Shown here: piece by piece, positions 11,096-21,740 of the stretch
Layout: each line of letters starts with the position of its first letter
Position numbering within the stretch: position 1 is the first letter of the stretch
Source: Helianthus annuus
Taxonomy: Eukaryota > Streptophyta > Magnoliopsida > Asterales > Asteraceae
NCBI RefSeq assembly: GCF_002127325.2
Contig: NC_035439.2
Span: 138,013,901 to 138,077,900 of the forward strand
DNA length: 64,000 nt
Direction: 5' to 3'
Notes under the pieces: generated by a model
What the model was told of the DNA's origin: nothing
Seen by the model: only the letters and a program-made list of their open reading frames with translations
The model's database searches: none
Program-made: the position numbers and the translations under genes

Positions 11096-11638
11096 AATCT
11101 AATTGTCAATGACACATCATAATATAACCCATGATAAAAACCAATACCATTATTATTAGATTATTACAAGTCATTAACATGTCTAGCAATATTACACAAG
11201 TCATTATCATACTAAAGTATCAAGATCCATAAATTCTTTTTGTTAAACAACAAAATGAGTTTTCAACTATAATAGAATATGGCTGCAGGGGATAATTAAA
11301 CAATGAGATATGATGTAGAAACACATGCGCCTATTTTATACCAAGCCCTCACTTCTACCATTTTAACGTTATGATAAAAAAGCTGATGCAAGAGTTAGCA
11401 GACTCATACTTAGACAACAAATTGGTTAGAAAAGGGCCAACTTAAAAATGGCAAGACTTAGGCTACATCTAGAGTTACGTGACAGTTAATTTGGTTTTAT
11501 GCACACCCCTAACGTGACCCATGAGTGATGGACGTAAACATCTTAAAGGGCCGGATCATATGGCTCAAATTCCACCATTTATAACCCCGACTTCAAACTC
11601 AACGTTTTCCCCACTGTTACGACTTTAGATTTGTTTCA
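11096..11638. other. AT-rich intergenic stretch, nothing recognised
   Basis: No credible ORF, RNA gene or element boundary seen. Confidence 0.4.
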
Positions 11639-11647
11639 TTTTTCTAC

Positions 11648-12139
11648 GGAAAATTGGATTTAAATAATCCCAACTCACTGTTATTGGCCAATAATAATCC
11701 CAACTCGTTTAATCACCAATAATAATCCGAACTATTCACTTTTGTTTGTAAAATACACCCAGTTAAAAAAACACTAACTAGGTTAAAAATTTGCTGATGT
11801 GGCTTGTCACGTCACCTGCCACATCAGTTGCCACGTCATCAAAAATGCCACATCAACTGCCACATCAGCTGCCACGTCATCAAAAATGCCACGTAGACTT
11901 CCACATCAGCTGCCACGTCATCAAAAAATGCCACATCAACTGCCACGTCATATGACACATCAGCTAAAAGGGCCACATCAGATGCCACATCAGCAAATTT
12001 TTAACCTAGTTAGTGTTTTTTTAACTGGGAGTATTTTACAAACAAAAGTGAATAGTTCGGATTATTATTGGTGATTAAATGAGTTAAGATTATTATTGGC
12101 CAATAACAGTGAGTTGGGATTATTTAAATCCAATTTGCC
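11648..12139. mobile_element. Mutator-type MITE with about 160-bp inverted repeats
   Basis: The 492-bp element is flanked by the 9-bp direct repeat TTTTTCTAC (11639-11647 and 12140-12148), the size expected for Mutator-like elements. Its two arms are near-perfect inverted repeats of each other, from AAATTGGATTTAAATAATCC at the outside to AAAAATTTGCTGATGTGGC at the inside. The short centre is a tandem array of TGCCACATCAGC / TGCCACGTCATC units. There is no transposase. It ends about 400 bp upstream of the LysM receptor start codon and could contribute regulatory sequence or small RNAs. Confidence 0.85.
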
Positions 12140-12404
12140 TTTTTCTACGTAGAAAAGTGTAAATCTTTGATTTGAGTAATTTACGCATTTATTTAAAAAG
12201 TCATTTTCATAATTATGTTTCAATTTACATCATGATCTTTTCAAAGTTTTTTTTTTTTCTGGATTTAAGGATATTTTACTGATTTGAAAATTGAAAGCTT
12301 CTAACAAGAATATACTTGGCTAATATGTTACAGCTAACGTCATATCCTGCCGGCTAAACTCAAATTTATCATTTAATTACATAAATAAACTATACAATTC
12401 TTGG

Positions 12405-12545
12405 TGTCATCTTACTTAATCAACCAAAAAGTCAAAACAAATTTAATACCAATCCACTTTTATAACCAAGTAATGAAAGCTACACATTACTAGTAATCTT
12501 GTCACATAACAAACAACACTTCACCTGTGAAAAAAGCTCATTCAC
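12405..12545 (+). promoter_or_regulatory. Putative promoter and leader of the LysM gene
   Basis: A TATA-like TTTTATAACC (about 12459-12468) lies 78 bp before the ATG. AAAGTCAAAAC (about 12428) contains a W-box-like TGAC core on the complement (GTCA). Defence receptor genes are often WRKY-controlled, but that link is inference. Confidence 0.35.
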
Positions 12546-14304
12546 ATGGCACTCACAATGCTACCCTTACTAGCTCTTTCCGCGTTATTCGTTTATCCGA
12601 ATATCGCCTCTACAACGCCTCCAGACACCAACTTTACGTGTTCTGCTGACTCGCCGCGCTCCTGTCAAACCTACCTCACGTATCGGGCCAGACCACCTTA
12701 CGCGAATCTTGGAAACATATCTGATATGTTCGGTATCAGCCGGTTAAGTATAGCACAAGCTAACAACCTCACGTCAGAAAACGAACGACTACTATACGAT
12801 CAGCTTTTGTTGATACCCGTTAAATGTAGTTGTAACGAAAATAGTTATTTCGCGAATGTTACACATTCGATTAAAAAGGGTGATAGCTTTTATGTTGTCG
12901 CGACGTCTGTGTTTCAAAATCTGACCAATTATCACGCGGTTGAGGATATGAACCCGAGTTTAAATCCAACTAATTTGACAGTTGGTGAGCCAGTGGTTTT
13001 CCCTTTGCTATGCAAGTGTCCTGCACTGTTTCGGAATCAAGATAAGTATCTTATTACTTATGTATGGCAACCGAAAGACGAAATCTTGCAAGTGAGTTCT
13101 ATGTTTAACACAAGTTCTTACGATATTGTTAACGAGAATAGTTTCCGTAACTTCACCGCTGCAGTGTGTCTTCCGGTCCTTATACCAGTTTCTAAACTAC
13201 CGATCTTCCCACCACCCGGTTTTAAAAGTCGAAGGTCGAAAAAGGGTCAGATAACGTTTATCGTGTTAGGAACTTTCGGGTCGTTTTTTCTGTTTGTTCT
13301 GTCATGGTTTCTGATATACAAATATCGTTCGCATAAAACTAAAATCATCTTGGCTCGAAAGGAGTCGTCTCCTTTCGAGTTCACTGATTTTCTTTACACG
13401 AAAAAAGCTTTGAAACATGAAGCGAATGTACCCGCGAAAAACAGTCAAGATAAACTGCTTGCAGGGGTGTCAGGCTACTTAAGCAAACCGATCGTCTACA
13501 ACAGAAACGAGATCATGGAAGCAAAGAGTAAACCACACGAATTTAGTAAAACTAATGGGAATGTCATCGGATTTCGATGGGAGTTGTTTTCTGGTTTACG
13601 AGTATGCTGAAAACGGTTCACTCGACAAATGGTTGTTTCCAAGGCCTTTATCTTGTTCCTCTTCAGGTTCTTCGGTTCATGTTAGCCTCTCGTGGGCGCA
13701 ACGGTTGAATCTAGCGTTAGATATAGCGAACGGGCTTCACTACATGCACGAACACAGTCAACCAAGTATCGCGCATAGGGACCTTAGAACAAGTAATATA
13801 CTTCTAGACTCCAAATTCAAGGCCAAAATCGGAAACTTCTCGGCTGCAAGACCGGCAATAAGCTCCATAATGTTAAAGGTTGATGTTTTCGCGTTCGGGG
13901 TTATTCTGTTGGAACTACTTTCGGGTAAGAAAGCGATGGAAACGAGAGATGAGGGCGAGATTTGTATGGCATGGAAGGAGATAAGGAAGATAATAGATGT
14001 CGAAGATAAACGAGAAGAGAGTTTAAGGTTGTGGATGGATCCGAATCTGGGTGGTTTTTACGCGATTGATGCTGCTTTGAATATGGCAGTGTTAGCGAGA
14101 GCGTGCACGTCGGAGAAATCTGCAGATAGACCGGGAATGACGGAGATTGTGTTTAATTTGTCGGTTTTTGCTCAAGCGTCTTCTGAAATGTATGAAAGAT
14201 CTTGGACTTGTTCGGATTACATTTGTAAATTATTGTTGTTATATTTGGCGAATGTAGTTTTGGTTTATGACCCGCCAACCTGTATGACTCGTTTATTTAG
14301 ATAA
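12541..14304 (+). pseudogene. LysM receptor-like kinase of LYK4/LYK5 type, kinase N-lobe deleted
   Basis: From the ATG at 12546 the protein has a signal peptide (residues 1-21), a three-LysM ectodomain with the family CXC pairs (CSC 94-96, CKC 156-158), many N-glycosylation sites, and one membrane helix (about 236-258). LYK4/LYK5-type proteins are plasma-membrane chitin co-receptors with pseudokinase domains. The first frame runs to 13610. Homology jumps at about 13540-13546 from the juxtamembrane region (RNEIMEA) to [12 protein letters not shown] in the next frame, which continues to 14304. The glycine loop, the catalytic lysine and helix C are missing and the frame shifts. The remaining lobe keeps [11 protein letters not shown] but has KIGNFS where DFG would be, as expected for this pseudokinase clade. 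The C-terminus after ERSWT looks unlike the family. A truncated, secreted or membrane-anchored LysM protein of 354 residues could still be made. Confidence 0.85.
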
Positions 14305-14835
14305 ATGGGTTGAACATGTCATCTGAATCATTACGAACCATTTCCTAACCAACTTTTTTTGACCAACCAAAACAAATTTCTATACACCACCATCCCAACA
14401 CACGCGAAACTCACACTGAACCCCATTACGGTATAGGTACTTGACACCAAAAGACACGCACACAGACTAAGTTGTTGGACCGAATACCACCCACCCCGGT
14501 GTTAAACAAGCAAAAAAAAACCAGAAATGGAGTGCTAGAAGCACATGACTATCAAGAAATCTAAACCATACCCTCGCTAGATGAAAACTGACGCCACGAA
14601 GGACAACACATCCCGCCGAAAGACAATTACACCAAGTATAATCTCTATACTACCCCATGTAAGAACACACAACCTTCCTCCCCACCCCAATCGCGGAATA
14701 GTTCCCAGCACCAAGTATCACATACCAAGAGAACCCCATCCCCCCTCACTCATAAGGTTAGCCGAAACACCTGTGAACTACTTTTTCTAAATAAAAAAGA
14801 ATCCGTTATTTTGTCCTCCCAATATGAAAGTGTAA
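14305..14835. other. Intergenic stretch after the LysM gene, nothing recognised
   Basis: No element boundaries or believable ORF. The 69-codon frame at 14581-14790 has no domain and is probably chance. Confidence 0.4.
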
Positions 14836-14871
14836 CACGGGTGAGGAGTAGATATGAAAGTATAAGATCCT

Positions 14872-14995
14872 TCAAATATGAAATCAGGTCGGGATCACCT
14901 GATTTCATACCCGTTAAAAGTTTGAGAGTATCTCATCCTTCCAATATGAAATCTGGTCGGGATCACCTGATTTCATACCCGTAAAAAGTTTTAAA
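14872..14995. repeat. Two copies of a palindrome-bearing repeat
   Basis: The unit AATATGAAATC(A/T)GGTCGGGATC then ACCTGATTTCATACCCGT occurs near 14875 and again near 14943, 68 bp apart. Each unit is an inverted repeat with 11-bp arms (TGAAATCAGGT / ACCTGATTTCA; one arm has a change in copy two) and can fold into a hairpin. Confidence 0.7.
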
Positions 14996-15201
14996 ACCAA
15001 TCCCATGCCTGTTCCATTGTCCTTCCCAAATGTTTCAGATTTCGGTTTTGCCATCGGGTTCGAGCCAGATTGCCATCCCTATTTCCATGGAATCATTTAT
15101 TTTTATAAATCCTAAAAAACGTCCATGTACAAACCCACGCAATTCAAGCAGTTGTGACTTCTCCACCATGAGCTTTAAGAACATCCATTGTGGGTGCTTT
15201 A

Positions 15202-15430
15202 AGGCCACTCGGTATGGGGGACGGCCTAGGGCCGGCGCCGCCGCAGCACACCGCCCCCTAGGCCCGTCGTCTTCATCGTCCTCCTGTAGCCGTTCACACC
15301 ATGCCTCTTCTTCTCACACACATATATATACACATATACACATATTTAGGCTATCCTCCACACCCTAGGTCTATCCACTTCCGGCCCATCCTCACACCCA
15401 TCCTACGTGACGGAGCATCCTTTGAAGATT
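15202..15430. mobile_element. Tourist-type MITE, right end lost
   Basis: A TTA precedes a GC-rich left end (CACTCGGTATGGGGGACGG, GGCGCCG, ACACCGCCCCC) of the same family as the elements at 18343 and 20076. The right part still has CATCCTACGTGACGG followed by a different sequence, so the right terminus is degraded or deleted. Contains a short (TA/CA) tract. Confidence 0.5.
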
Positions 15431-15798
15431 GTCCCGAGTAGTCTAATAGCTAGACACGGGAAAAAATTTCTAAAAAGTTATTACTTTTTAGTTTAAATTA
15501 TTTGTCATTATTTCATTTCCGGGTATCTTGGCCATTTGTCAATTATATCTTATGTTTACCCAAACCAAATATAACTTAACCTCCACCCATCCATTTTCAA
15601 TCCATTGGTTATGATCTCGATGGAACTTTCACCAAACCAAAAGAAAACGGTCAGAAACACAAACAAAACATGGCTAGCTAGCCATGTCAAGTTTACAAAA
15701 TGCCACTTTTCAATCTAAAAGGGCTCAAGAGATAAATAGAGATTTTTTCAGGGGCCTTAGAATAAAATTTCTATTTCCTCTACAATTTCAATCTATGT
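15431..15798. other. Downstream region of the uniporter gene
   Basis: AT-rich sequence that should hold the 3' untranslated region of the minus-strand gene at 15799-17870. No separate gene is seen. Confidence 0.4.
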
Positions 15799-17870
15799 TC
15801 AAGCGAATTGACTTTTTAGCCCCAAACTTCCATTCGGCCACGCCTCTTGACGTGGGTAACAAGCTTCCCTCAACTCCTTATATTTTTCCACATCAAACCC
15901 TTCACGTTTCATCAACTTCTTCTGTTTCGAACTAAACCTGCTCTGAAAGAACCCTTCGAACGAAGGCTCTTTCGCTGTCCTCAAGAAAAACGCGTATCCA
16001 CCCATGAAATAGATCGACGTGACGTAGAAGCAAATGGGCTCCATCACGTCCCATGAGAGTTCCCAAAACGTGAGCCTCATGAACCCGGCAGTCTGGACCA
16101 TTAGGTACGCCAGACCGCCCCATAGCTCTCGTTGAACCATCTTTTTCGCCTTGGTGTCAATGGCGGCCTTCCACCGCTCCATCTCTTCCAATTCTTTCAC
16201 TAAAGGGTTGTGGGTCGCTGGCGAGTTTGGAGGCAGCAAGCCGTATACGGCTTTCACCACCTGTAATACAAAATTGTTGGTGAAACTAGACTCACCTATG
16301 ACCCAACTTCACATGTGACCATTTTTTAAAAACTTACCCAAAAATTGAAAAAATAATAATAAAAAAATGATACAACTTGAACAAAAGGAAAAGGACTCAT
16401 ACATACAAATCAAGTTTGCTTCTTTTTTTCTAAAACCCAATTTTGAACACACCAATTATTGAAATTCAGTCAAACCCCAATCCCTTTCCCAGCAAGTTTT
16501 CACAAATCCAGCACATAATTAGCAAATTTCACATATCCAGCAGATAAGCCAAGTTGAACACTTGAACTACATGCATTGCAAGCTGTACATTTATCCTGTT
16601 TTTTTATTCTTTTCTACCGTGAGAACCTGTTACCAGAAAACTCACAGGACCCCACCAATATCCTCCCAACCAAAACGATCAGGTAAAACACAACTTCCAG
16701 GTTAAAGACAGAAAGCCAATGGAAATTCGTCTCCTTTAGTTGGTGTATACATGTATATAGGTGTACACTGATCTGGTATCTATTTTCTGATTGTTTCTAG
16801 CGGCTCGCTAGGCAATCCGGTTATATATATATATGTATTTCATTCGTTGTGAATAAAAAACTTTAAAAACACCATTGGAGCTTGAATTTAAAAAAGATTT
16901 TTTTTAAATCAATTGAATAGTTGCAGGGTTGATCTGCAATAAAAAAACAGTTTTGTTTTTTTTCCTGTGAGGAAGATGAATCAAAGTAGTCTCTAGGTCA
17001 GTCTCCACCTCAAACAAACGTGTGAATTGAAACTACACGTTTCAACATCTGGTTTCTCATTCTTCCCTGTACAGCATCACACAATAATACAAAAGAACTC
17101 ATCAGATTTCGGTCTTATCCAAAAAAATCAACAAAACTGTATGTATGCACAAACCCTAAAACCCCAAAACTGGGGCTAGAAGTGAAAAACCAGCAATTCA
17201 ATTCTGTAAAACAACCAACTGATATAAACAAACAAACAAACCAGCAATTTCTACAAATTAATACTAATAATTAATATTAATAACTAAAATTAATGAAATT
17301 AGGGTTAGATTAAGAGCCAACCTGTTCAGGCTTGAGGAACACGACATCTCCCAACACGATAACAAATCCAGAATCATCCAAAACTTTCGCCAGATCTAAC
17401 CCTAGATCTCTGTTCGCACATCCTTCCACACAGATCTCCACAAATTCATCATACGAAACGTGATTTTCACACCTACTGTTCAATCTCGCTTTCACTTTTT
17501 CAATCTGCGAAACCCTAAGTATCTTCCTCGCATCCGCCGCCGTAATCTCGGACTCCGGCGGCGGCGGAGAGAGTACATCGAGACGGATCCGGCCTCTCGT
17601 AATATCCATTTCCTTTAACTTCTCCAACATACTCTCGTTTCTCGGGCGGAGGATATCCGGCGAGATGTTGACCGGATTCCGGTGCAGAAAGCGCCGGAAA
17701 AGTGTGGAGTGTCCGGGATCTGGTGCGGGTGGATCGGGATTGGGCGGCGGAAGAACGTGAACAGCGGCGGTGGCGGAGGAAATGCGGCAGTGGCGGAGAG
17801 TTTGGTGGGAGAAATTGTGGTTGTTGCAGAGGTTGAAAATACGGTGAATTAGGGTTTGTTTGATAGCCAT
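15799..17870 (-). CDS. MCU: Mitochondrial calcium uniporter protein (MCU family), two exons
   Basis: Exon 1 is 17870-17322 and exon 2 is 16260-15799. The 1,061-bp intron has a clear GT donor (CTGAACAG then GTTGGC) and TTACAG acceptor, phase 0, giving 336 residues, normal for plant MCU. The product forms the Ca2+ channel of the inner mitochondrial membrane. Visible features are a basic, Ser/Arg-rich N-terminus fitting a mitochondrial targeting peptide, an alpha/beta N-terminal domain (about 75-180), a coiled-coil stretch, TM1 (about 230-250), the signature WDVMEP (253-258) whose acidic residues form the selectivity filter, TM2 (about 259-276), and a basic C-terminal helix. The start at 17870 was chosen because the open frame upstream (to 18089) runs through the TATA box and a SINE. 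No frame break is seen. Plants have several MCU paralogues, and which one this is cannot be told here. Confidence 0.92.
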
Positions 17871-18016
17871 TGATGGTGATGATGAAAAGGACACTAGTGT
17901 TTGGGAAATTGTGTTGCCTTTTTTATCACGGATTTGGATGACGGAGAGTGATTGGTTTTTTATAGTGGGAGATTGGGGTGAGGGTTGTTTGGTGAATGCT
18001 AGCCGTTGATTCTCCT

Positions 18017-18024
18017 TATTTATA
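18017..18024 (-). promoter_or_regulatory. TATA box of the MCU gene
   Basis: TATAAATA on the minus strand, in CCCTATAAATAAGG, about 147 bp upstream of the ATG. It is the only good TATA match between the start codon and the SINE target duplication, which begins only 13 bp further upstream. Confidence 0.65.
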
Positions 18025-18049
18025 GGGCTTTTAATGAATGCTTGATTTT

Positions 18050-18772
18050 TTATTTTTTTTAAACGACGAATTTGTGTTTGGCAATACATTCTTCGAATCG
18101 GAGAGCTTCGTTATTTCACTTCGTTCAAACTATGTTATTTTAACTGGATTCACGTTGGCATCAGAGTTTGGTTCAAGTATTCCTCCTAGAAACCATACCG
18201 TCGTCTGTTACTTGGAAGTCGATGTGCCATCACAAGAGCAAAACTCTCTGACGTAACACACGGTAGGACAAAAACTTAGGTGGATTCGGGATTCAAACTG
18301 ACAACCTCGTACAAGGCCTAGCGCAAATCCTTCATTGCCTTAGACCAGACGGTATGGGGGCCTAAGCAGGCCCGGCTTGGCCCGGCGCCGATCCCCCACA
18401 CCGCCCCACTCGGTCCGGCTCGTCCCAAGCGGCTCCCTAACGACGATGACGACGGGCCTGCTTTCTCTCTCTCTCTCTCATCTTTCTCTCTCATCTCTTT
18501 CTATATCTCTCACTAAAATCAAATTAATTTATATTTTTTAATTGTTTTTATAAATAACGTGAGGCCCCATCTTCCACCCCCTTGGTCCATCCCCTTTAGG
18601 CCCATCCTCACTCCCCACGATGTGGCATCCTACGTGACGGCTCATCCTCATGGGGATGGGGCTCTCCATACCCTCTAGCCTTAATCCATCAAAAGTGACA
18701 CGCGTAAGGATCGAACTTGGGTCTCCACTGGAGAAACCAAGCCTCTTATCGCTTGGCCACAAGTGGGGACAT
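18050..18772 (-). mobile_element. tRNA-derived SINE split by a MITE
   Basis: A 12-bp duplication ATGCTTGATTTT flanks the segment (18038-18049 and 18773-18784). On the minus strand it starts with a tRNA-like head: an A-box-like GTGGCCAAGCGATAAGAGG, then a B-box AGTTCGATCC near 18715. It ends in TCGTCGTTTAAAAAAAATAA at 18050-18068. A second tRNA-like piece with GTTTGAATCCC lies near 18290. The Tourist MITE at 18343-18680 was inserted later; without it the SINE is about 385 bp. It sits directly upstream of the MCU core promoter. Confidence 0.7.
18343..18680. mobile_element. Tourist-type (PIF/Harbinger) MITE nested in the SINE
   Basis: The 338-bp element is flanked by TTA (18340-18342 and 18681-18683). 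Ends are GC-rich imperfect inverted repeats (GACCAGACGGTATGGGG and CCATACCCTCTAGCC). Inside are a (CT)n tract near 18465 and the family motif CATCCTACGTGACGG. There is no coding capacity. Confidence 0.7.
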
Positions 18773-18784
18773 ATGCTTGATTTT

Positions 18785-19073
18785 ATATAAAAGTGTTATT
18801 TTCAAAATTAATAAATATTTATGGACATTAGTAGGCTATACGTTATATTCTTCTCTCGTTTGTAATATTGTTAATCGTCATCTCAGTGTCATATAATCAT
18901 CTATAAACCTATGCTATACCCATCCCGGTTTCCTACCTTTTTTATATTGTTTTGAATTGAATAAAGAGAAGAAACTCACAACCATCAGTGACCCGGCCTC
19001 ATGCCTCTGATAGGTCTTTTAATTAAATTTCGAGTTGATTTGTATGTATTTTTTAAACTAATTTACTCTGATT
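18785..19073. other. AT-rich intergenic stretch, nothing recognised
   Basis: No ORF, repeat boundary or RNA gene identified. Confidence 0.4.
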
Positions 19074-19088
19074 AACTACCAATATGCC

Positions 19089-19204
19089 TGACGAATGGAA
19101 TTGACAAAGGCAAAGCCTTTAAATACATTGGGAGAGGAGGTCTTAGGTTCAAGTCCCACAAACACTATGAAGTATGAAATAAAAGAAATTTGCCGTTCAA
19201 AAAA
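19089..19204 (+). mobile_element. Short SINE copy with 15-bp target duplication
   Basis: AACTACCAATATGCC occurs on both sides (19074-19088 and 19205-19219). The body contains the B-box-like AGGTTCAAGTCCC and ends AAATTTGCCGTTC followed by A. It is related to copies at 42627 and 47396. Confidence 0.8.
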
Positions 19205-19479
19205 AACTACCAATATGCCCTTAAAGGAATCAGGAGAGACATCTTAGTTACCATCACATGTGCCTCAGAGAGAGTAGATCTATATGTTATAACAAAGTTA
19301 TAACTTCTACTTTAGATTTTGCGAGTAAAGTTAATATTTGCACGGATAACTTATTTACTTCACTTTATTTTATATACGGAGAACATTTTGTATATGTTTA
19401 TTTGTTTCTCATGTTGTTATATGTAGAGCTTTAATTTAGTTTTATATGATTTATTGATTTAACTATGGCCAACTTGGAG

Positions 19480-19965
19480 CTTGGATAACATCTTTGAAAG
19501 GCTTTTTTGGACATTAGATAATGAGCTTCTTTATTTAAAACTTTTTGTATATTTTTGATGAATTTGGAGAGCTTTTTTGTGCAATATGGTATTGGTTTAT
19601 GATGAATTTCGAGAACTTTTTTATGTAATTTGGTATTGGTCTATGATTAATTTGAACAACTTTTTTTATTTAATTTGGGTATTGGTTTATAATGTATTTG
19701 CACAACTTTTTGATGTATCTGGATAGATGATTCACTTGGACATCTTTATTTACTGTGGGTTGTTTCTTTATGTATTTAGACCTATTTGGATGGTTGGTTT
19801 TATAATGTATTTGGACAACTTTTTTTTTTTTACTATTTGGATAGCTTGTTTTGATGTATTTGGAAAGTTGGTTTATAACGTATTTTGAAAACTTTTTTTT
19901 GATGTATTTGGATAGTTGTTTCATTTGGACAACCTCCTTCTCTTACCACTTTTATAATATATAAT
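19480..19965. repeat. Degenerate AT-rich repeats (TTTGGACAACTTTTT type)
   Basis: Variants of GATGTATTTGGACAACTTTTTT and TGGTATTGGTTTATGATG recur roughly every 35-60 bp. Minus-strand ORFs across it (for example 84 codons at 19670-19924) are Lys/Asn/Tyr-rich translations of the repeat, not genes. Confidence 0.55.
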
Positions 19966-20075
19966 TGGACAGCTTCTTTAATTAATATAGTTTTCTTTTC
20001 ATTTTTCATGAATACTTTTTAGAAAAGTTTGATAACTTAATTTGTGAAACTAAATTGAGGTCAAACAAACCATTA

Positions 20076-20402
20076 GGTTGGTGGGTGTGGCTTCGTCCCC
20101 GAAGCATCTAGGGGTGTTGAGGGCTGGCTACACCACCTCCTTTAGCCCCGCCCCTGTCTTCGTCTTCCTCCCCAAGCCTCCTGCGACGTCTTTCTTTTTC
20201 TTTTCTTCTTTATACAACACAACACATACATACATACATACATACATACATACATACATACATACATACATACATACATACATACATACATACATACATA
20301 CATACATACATACATACATACATACATACATACATACATACATACATACATACATACATACATACATACATACATACATACATACATACATACATACATA
20401 CA

Positions 20403-20434
<32 letters not shown>

Positions 20435-20550
20435 AGGGCTCATGACCACACCTTTGGCCCATCCCTTGGGGCTCATCCCCACACCTGATGAAGTGACCGC
20501 CTACTGACGGATCATCCCCAAAGGACTACCCTCCTCCACACCCACCAACC
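20076..20550. mobile_element. Tourist-type MITE carrying a large (CATA)n microsatellite
   Basis: The ends GGTTGGTGGGTGTGG and CCACACCCACCAACC are perfect 15-bp inverted repeats flanked by TTA (20073-20075 and 20551-20553). The 475-bp element has no ORF except frames through the microsatellite. Confidence 0.85.
20224..20431. repeat. (CATA)n microsatellite, about 52 units
   Basis: An uninterrupted tetranucleotide tract of about 208 bp. It opens all frames on both strands (YVCM / THTY-type translations), which explains the long spurious ORFs here. Confidence 0.95.
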
Positions 20551-20553
20551 TTA

Positions 20554-20776
20554 GTAATGACTCAATTTTAAATATTAACAGTTTGGTTTAGAAAGATAAG
20601 AAAACACTACTAACAATTTGGTTTTGATTTGGCCTAAAACATTTCAAGTTAGAAAACATGAGACAGAGAGGGGGGGATGGAAGCAACAATTGATATGCCG
20701 TTTACGATCCAGTAAAATCACATCCTCTATTTATTTGTTATGCTCCTTTGTGAGAGGAAAAACTGTGGGCCCCACA
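20554..20776. other. Intergenic remnant left of the large retrotransposon
   Basis: Short stretch with no recognised feature, ending at the CCCAA target duplication (20777-20781). Confidence 0.4.
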
Positions 20777-20781
20777 CCCAA

Positions 20782-21660
20782 TGAAGGGGTATGGTCTTAA
20801 AAAGTCGCGCAAACCTCCATCAAGGTTGCGCGTGGGACCATACTCCTTATCTTAATAAACTTCCTATTAAGAGTCTCGCGCGAGATACACCACTTTCTGC
20901 TCTACGTCGCGCGAGATCCCGCCCACAAGAAGTTTTGATATCAACACTTAGCATACTAAAGGAGCACATGGGCATACTAACCCGCGCGGGGTTAGTTAGA
21001 TGCTCAACAGGAACCGCATAGGAAGGCAGCGCAAGTCTACCTCCAGTGGTACACAAGGTACAAGTGGCAGTGAAAAGAGCCAATGAGCGTCCATCAGACT
21101 CTGGTCAATCGTGCGCCACGATCGTCTGACGAGAAGTACGTAAGGACGCCTACGTGGCACCAATCAGGGGACGGAGACATCTGTCCCACGATCTCCACTT
21201 GTCTGCTGATGGCAGAAGAGCAGCAGGGCCGACAACAACGACACGTGGCTCCAATCAAGGTGCGCCAGCACCGAAGAACTTCTAGAAGCCACTAAACGGT
21301 CGACACTAGTGAGACAAAGAGCATATCCGTTGTGTTGTCATTTCCGGCCCAAGGCCCATCAGCTCATATCCTCTTACACCTCTCCGGCTATAAATAGAGA
21401 CCTCATTCCACAGGTTAAACATTCTATTCCCACTACTCTCACTCTTAACACTTGATTATCCTCCCAAATCAGTTGCTTATTCTCACGCCGGAGCCTGGTT
21501 AAGAGGGAAACCCCCACATCCCCCTCTTAACGAGTAACGGTGTTCTGTTTTGCAGGATTGAACCTCAAGTCGGAGCTCAAGTATTATAAGAAGATTAACC
21601 ATTATGGTAGAAACATAAACCAAACTGATTAGACACTATAATTAGTTCAGCGTTTCTTCA
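20782..21660 (+). repeat. 5' LTR of the Tat element
   Basis: 879 bp, starting TG and ending CA. The TATA box TATAAATA is at 21389-21396, so U3 is about 630 bp. CG-rich words such as GTCGCGCGAGATC and CCGCGCGGGG occur in U3. Confidence 0.93.
21389..21396 (+). promoter_or_regulatory. TATA box of the 5' LTR promoter
   Basis: GGCTATAAATAGAGACC context. The same sequence is at 40215-40222 in the 3' LTR. It is the expected start of the genomic transcript. Confidence 0.75.
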
Positions 21661-21661
21661 T

Positions 21662-21673
21662 TGGCGCCCACCG
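21662..21673 (+). promoter_or_regulatory. Primer-binding site of the Tat element
   Basis: TGGCGCCCACCG starts two bases after the 5' LTR. TGGCGCC is complementary to a tRNA 3' end of the type ...GGCGCCA, as in plant tRNA-Asp; beyond that the primer tRNA was not determined. Confidence 0.7.
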
Positions 21674-21740
21674 ATTTTTTCTATAACCACCTTCATCTTC
21701 TTTTATTTGAGCATTTTGACACTTTTTTCTTCCTTCGATC

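Noticed and set aside
13555..14304. Independent kinase gene starting at the ATG 13555
   Set aside because: The sequence is the C-lobe half of the LysM receptor in a shifted frame. It lacks the N-lobe, and the ATG is an internal methionine.
20078..20488. ORFs of 90-136 codons on both strands
   Set aside because: They are translations of the (CATA)n tract in all frames (alternating YVCM or THTY-type peptides).
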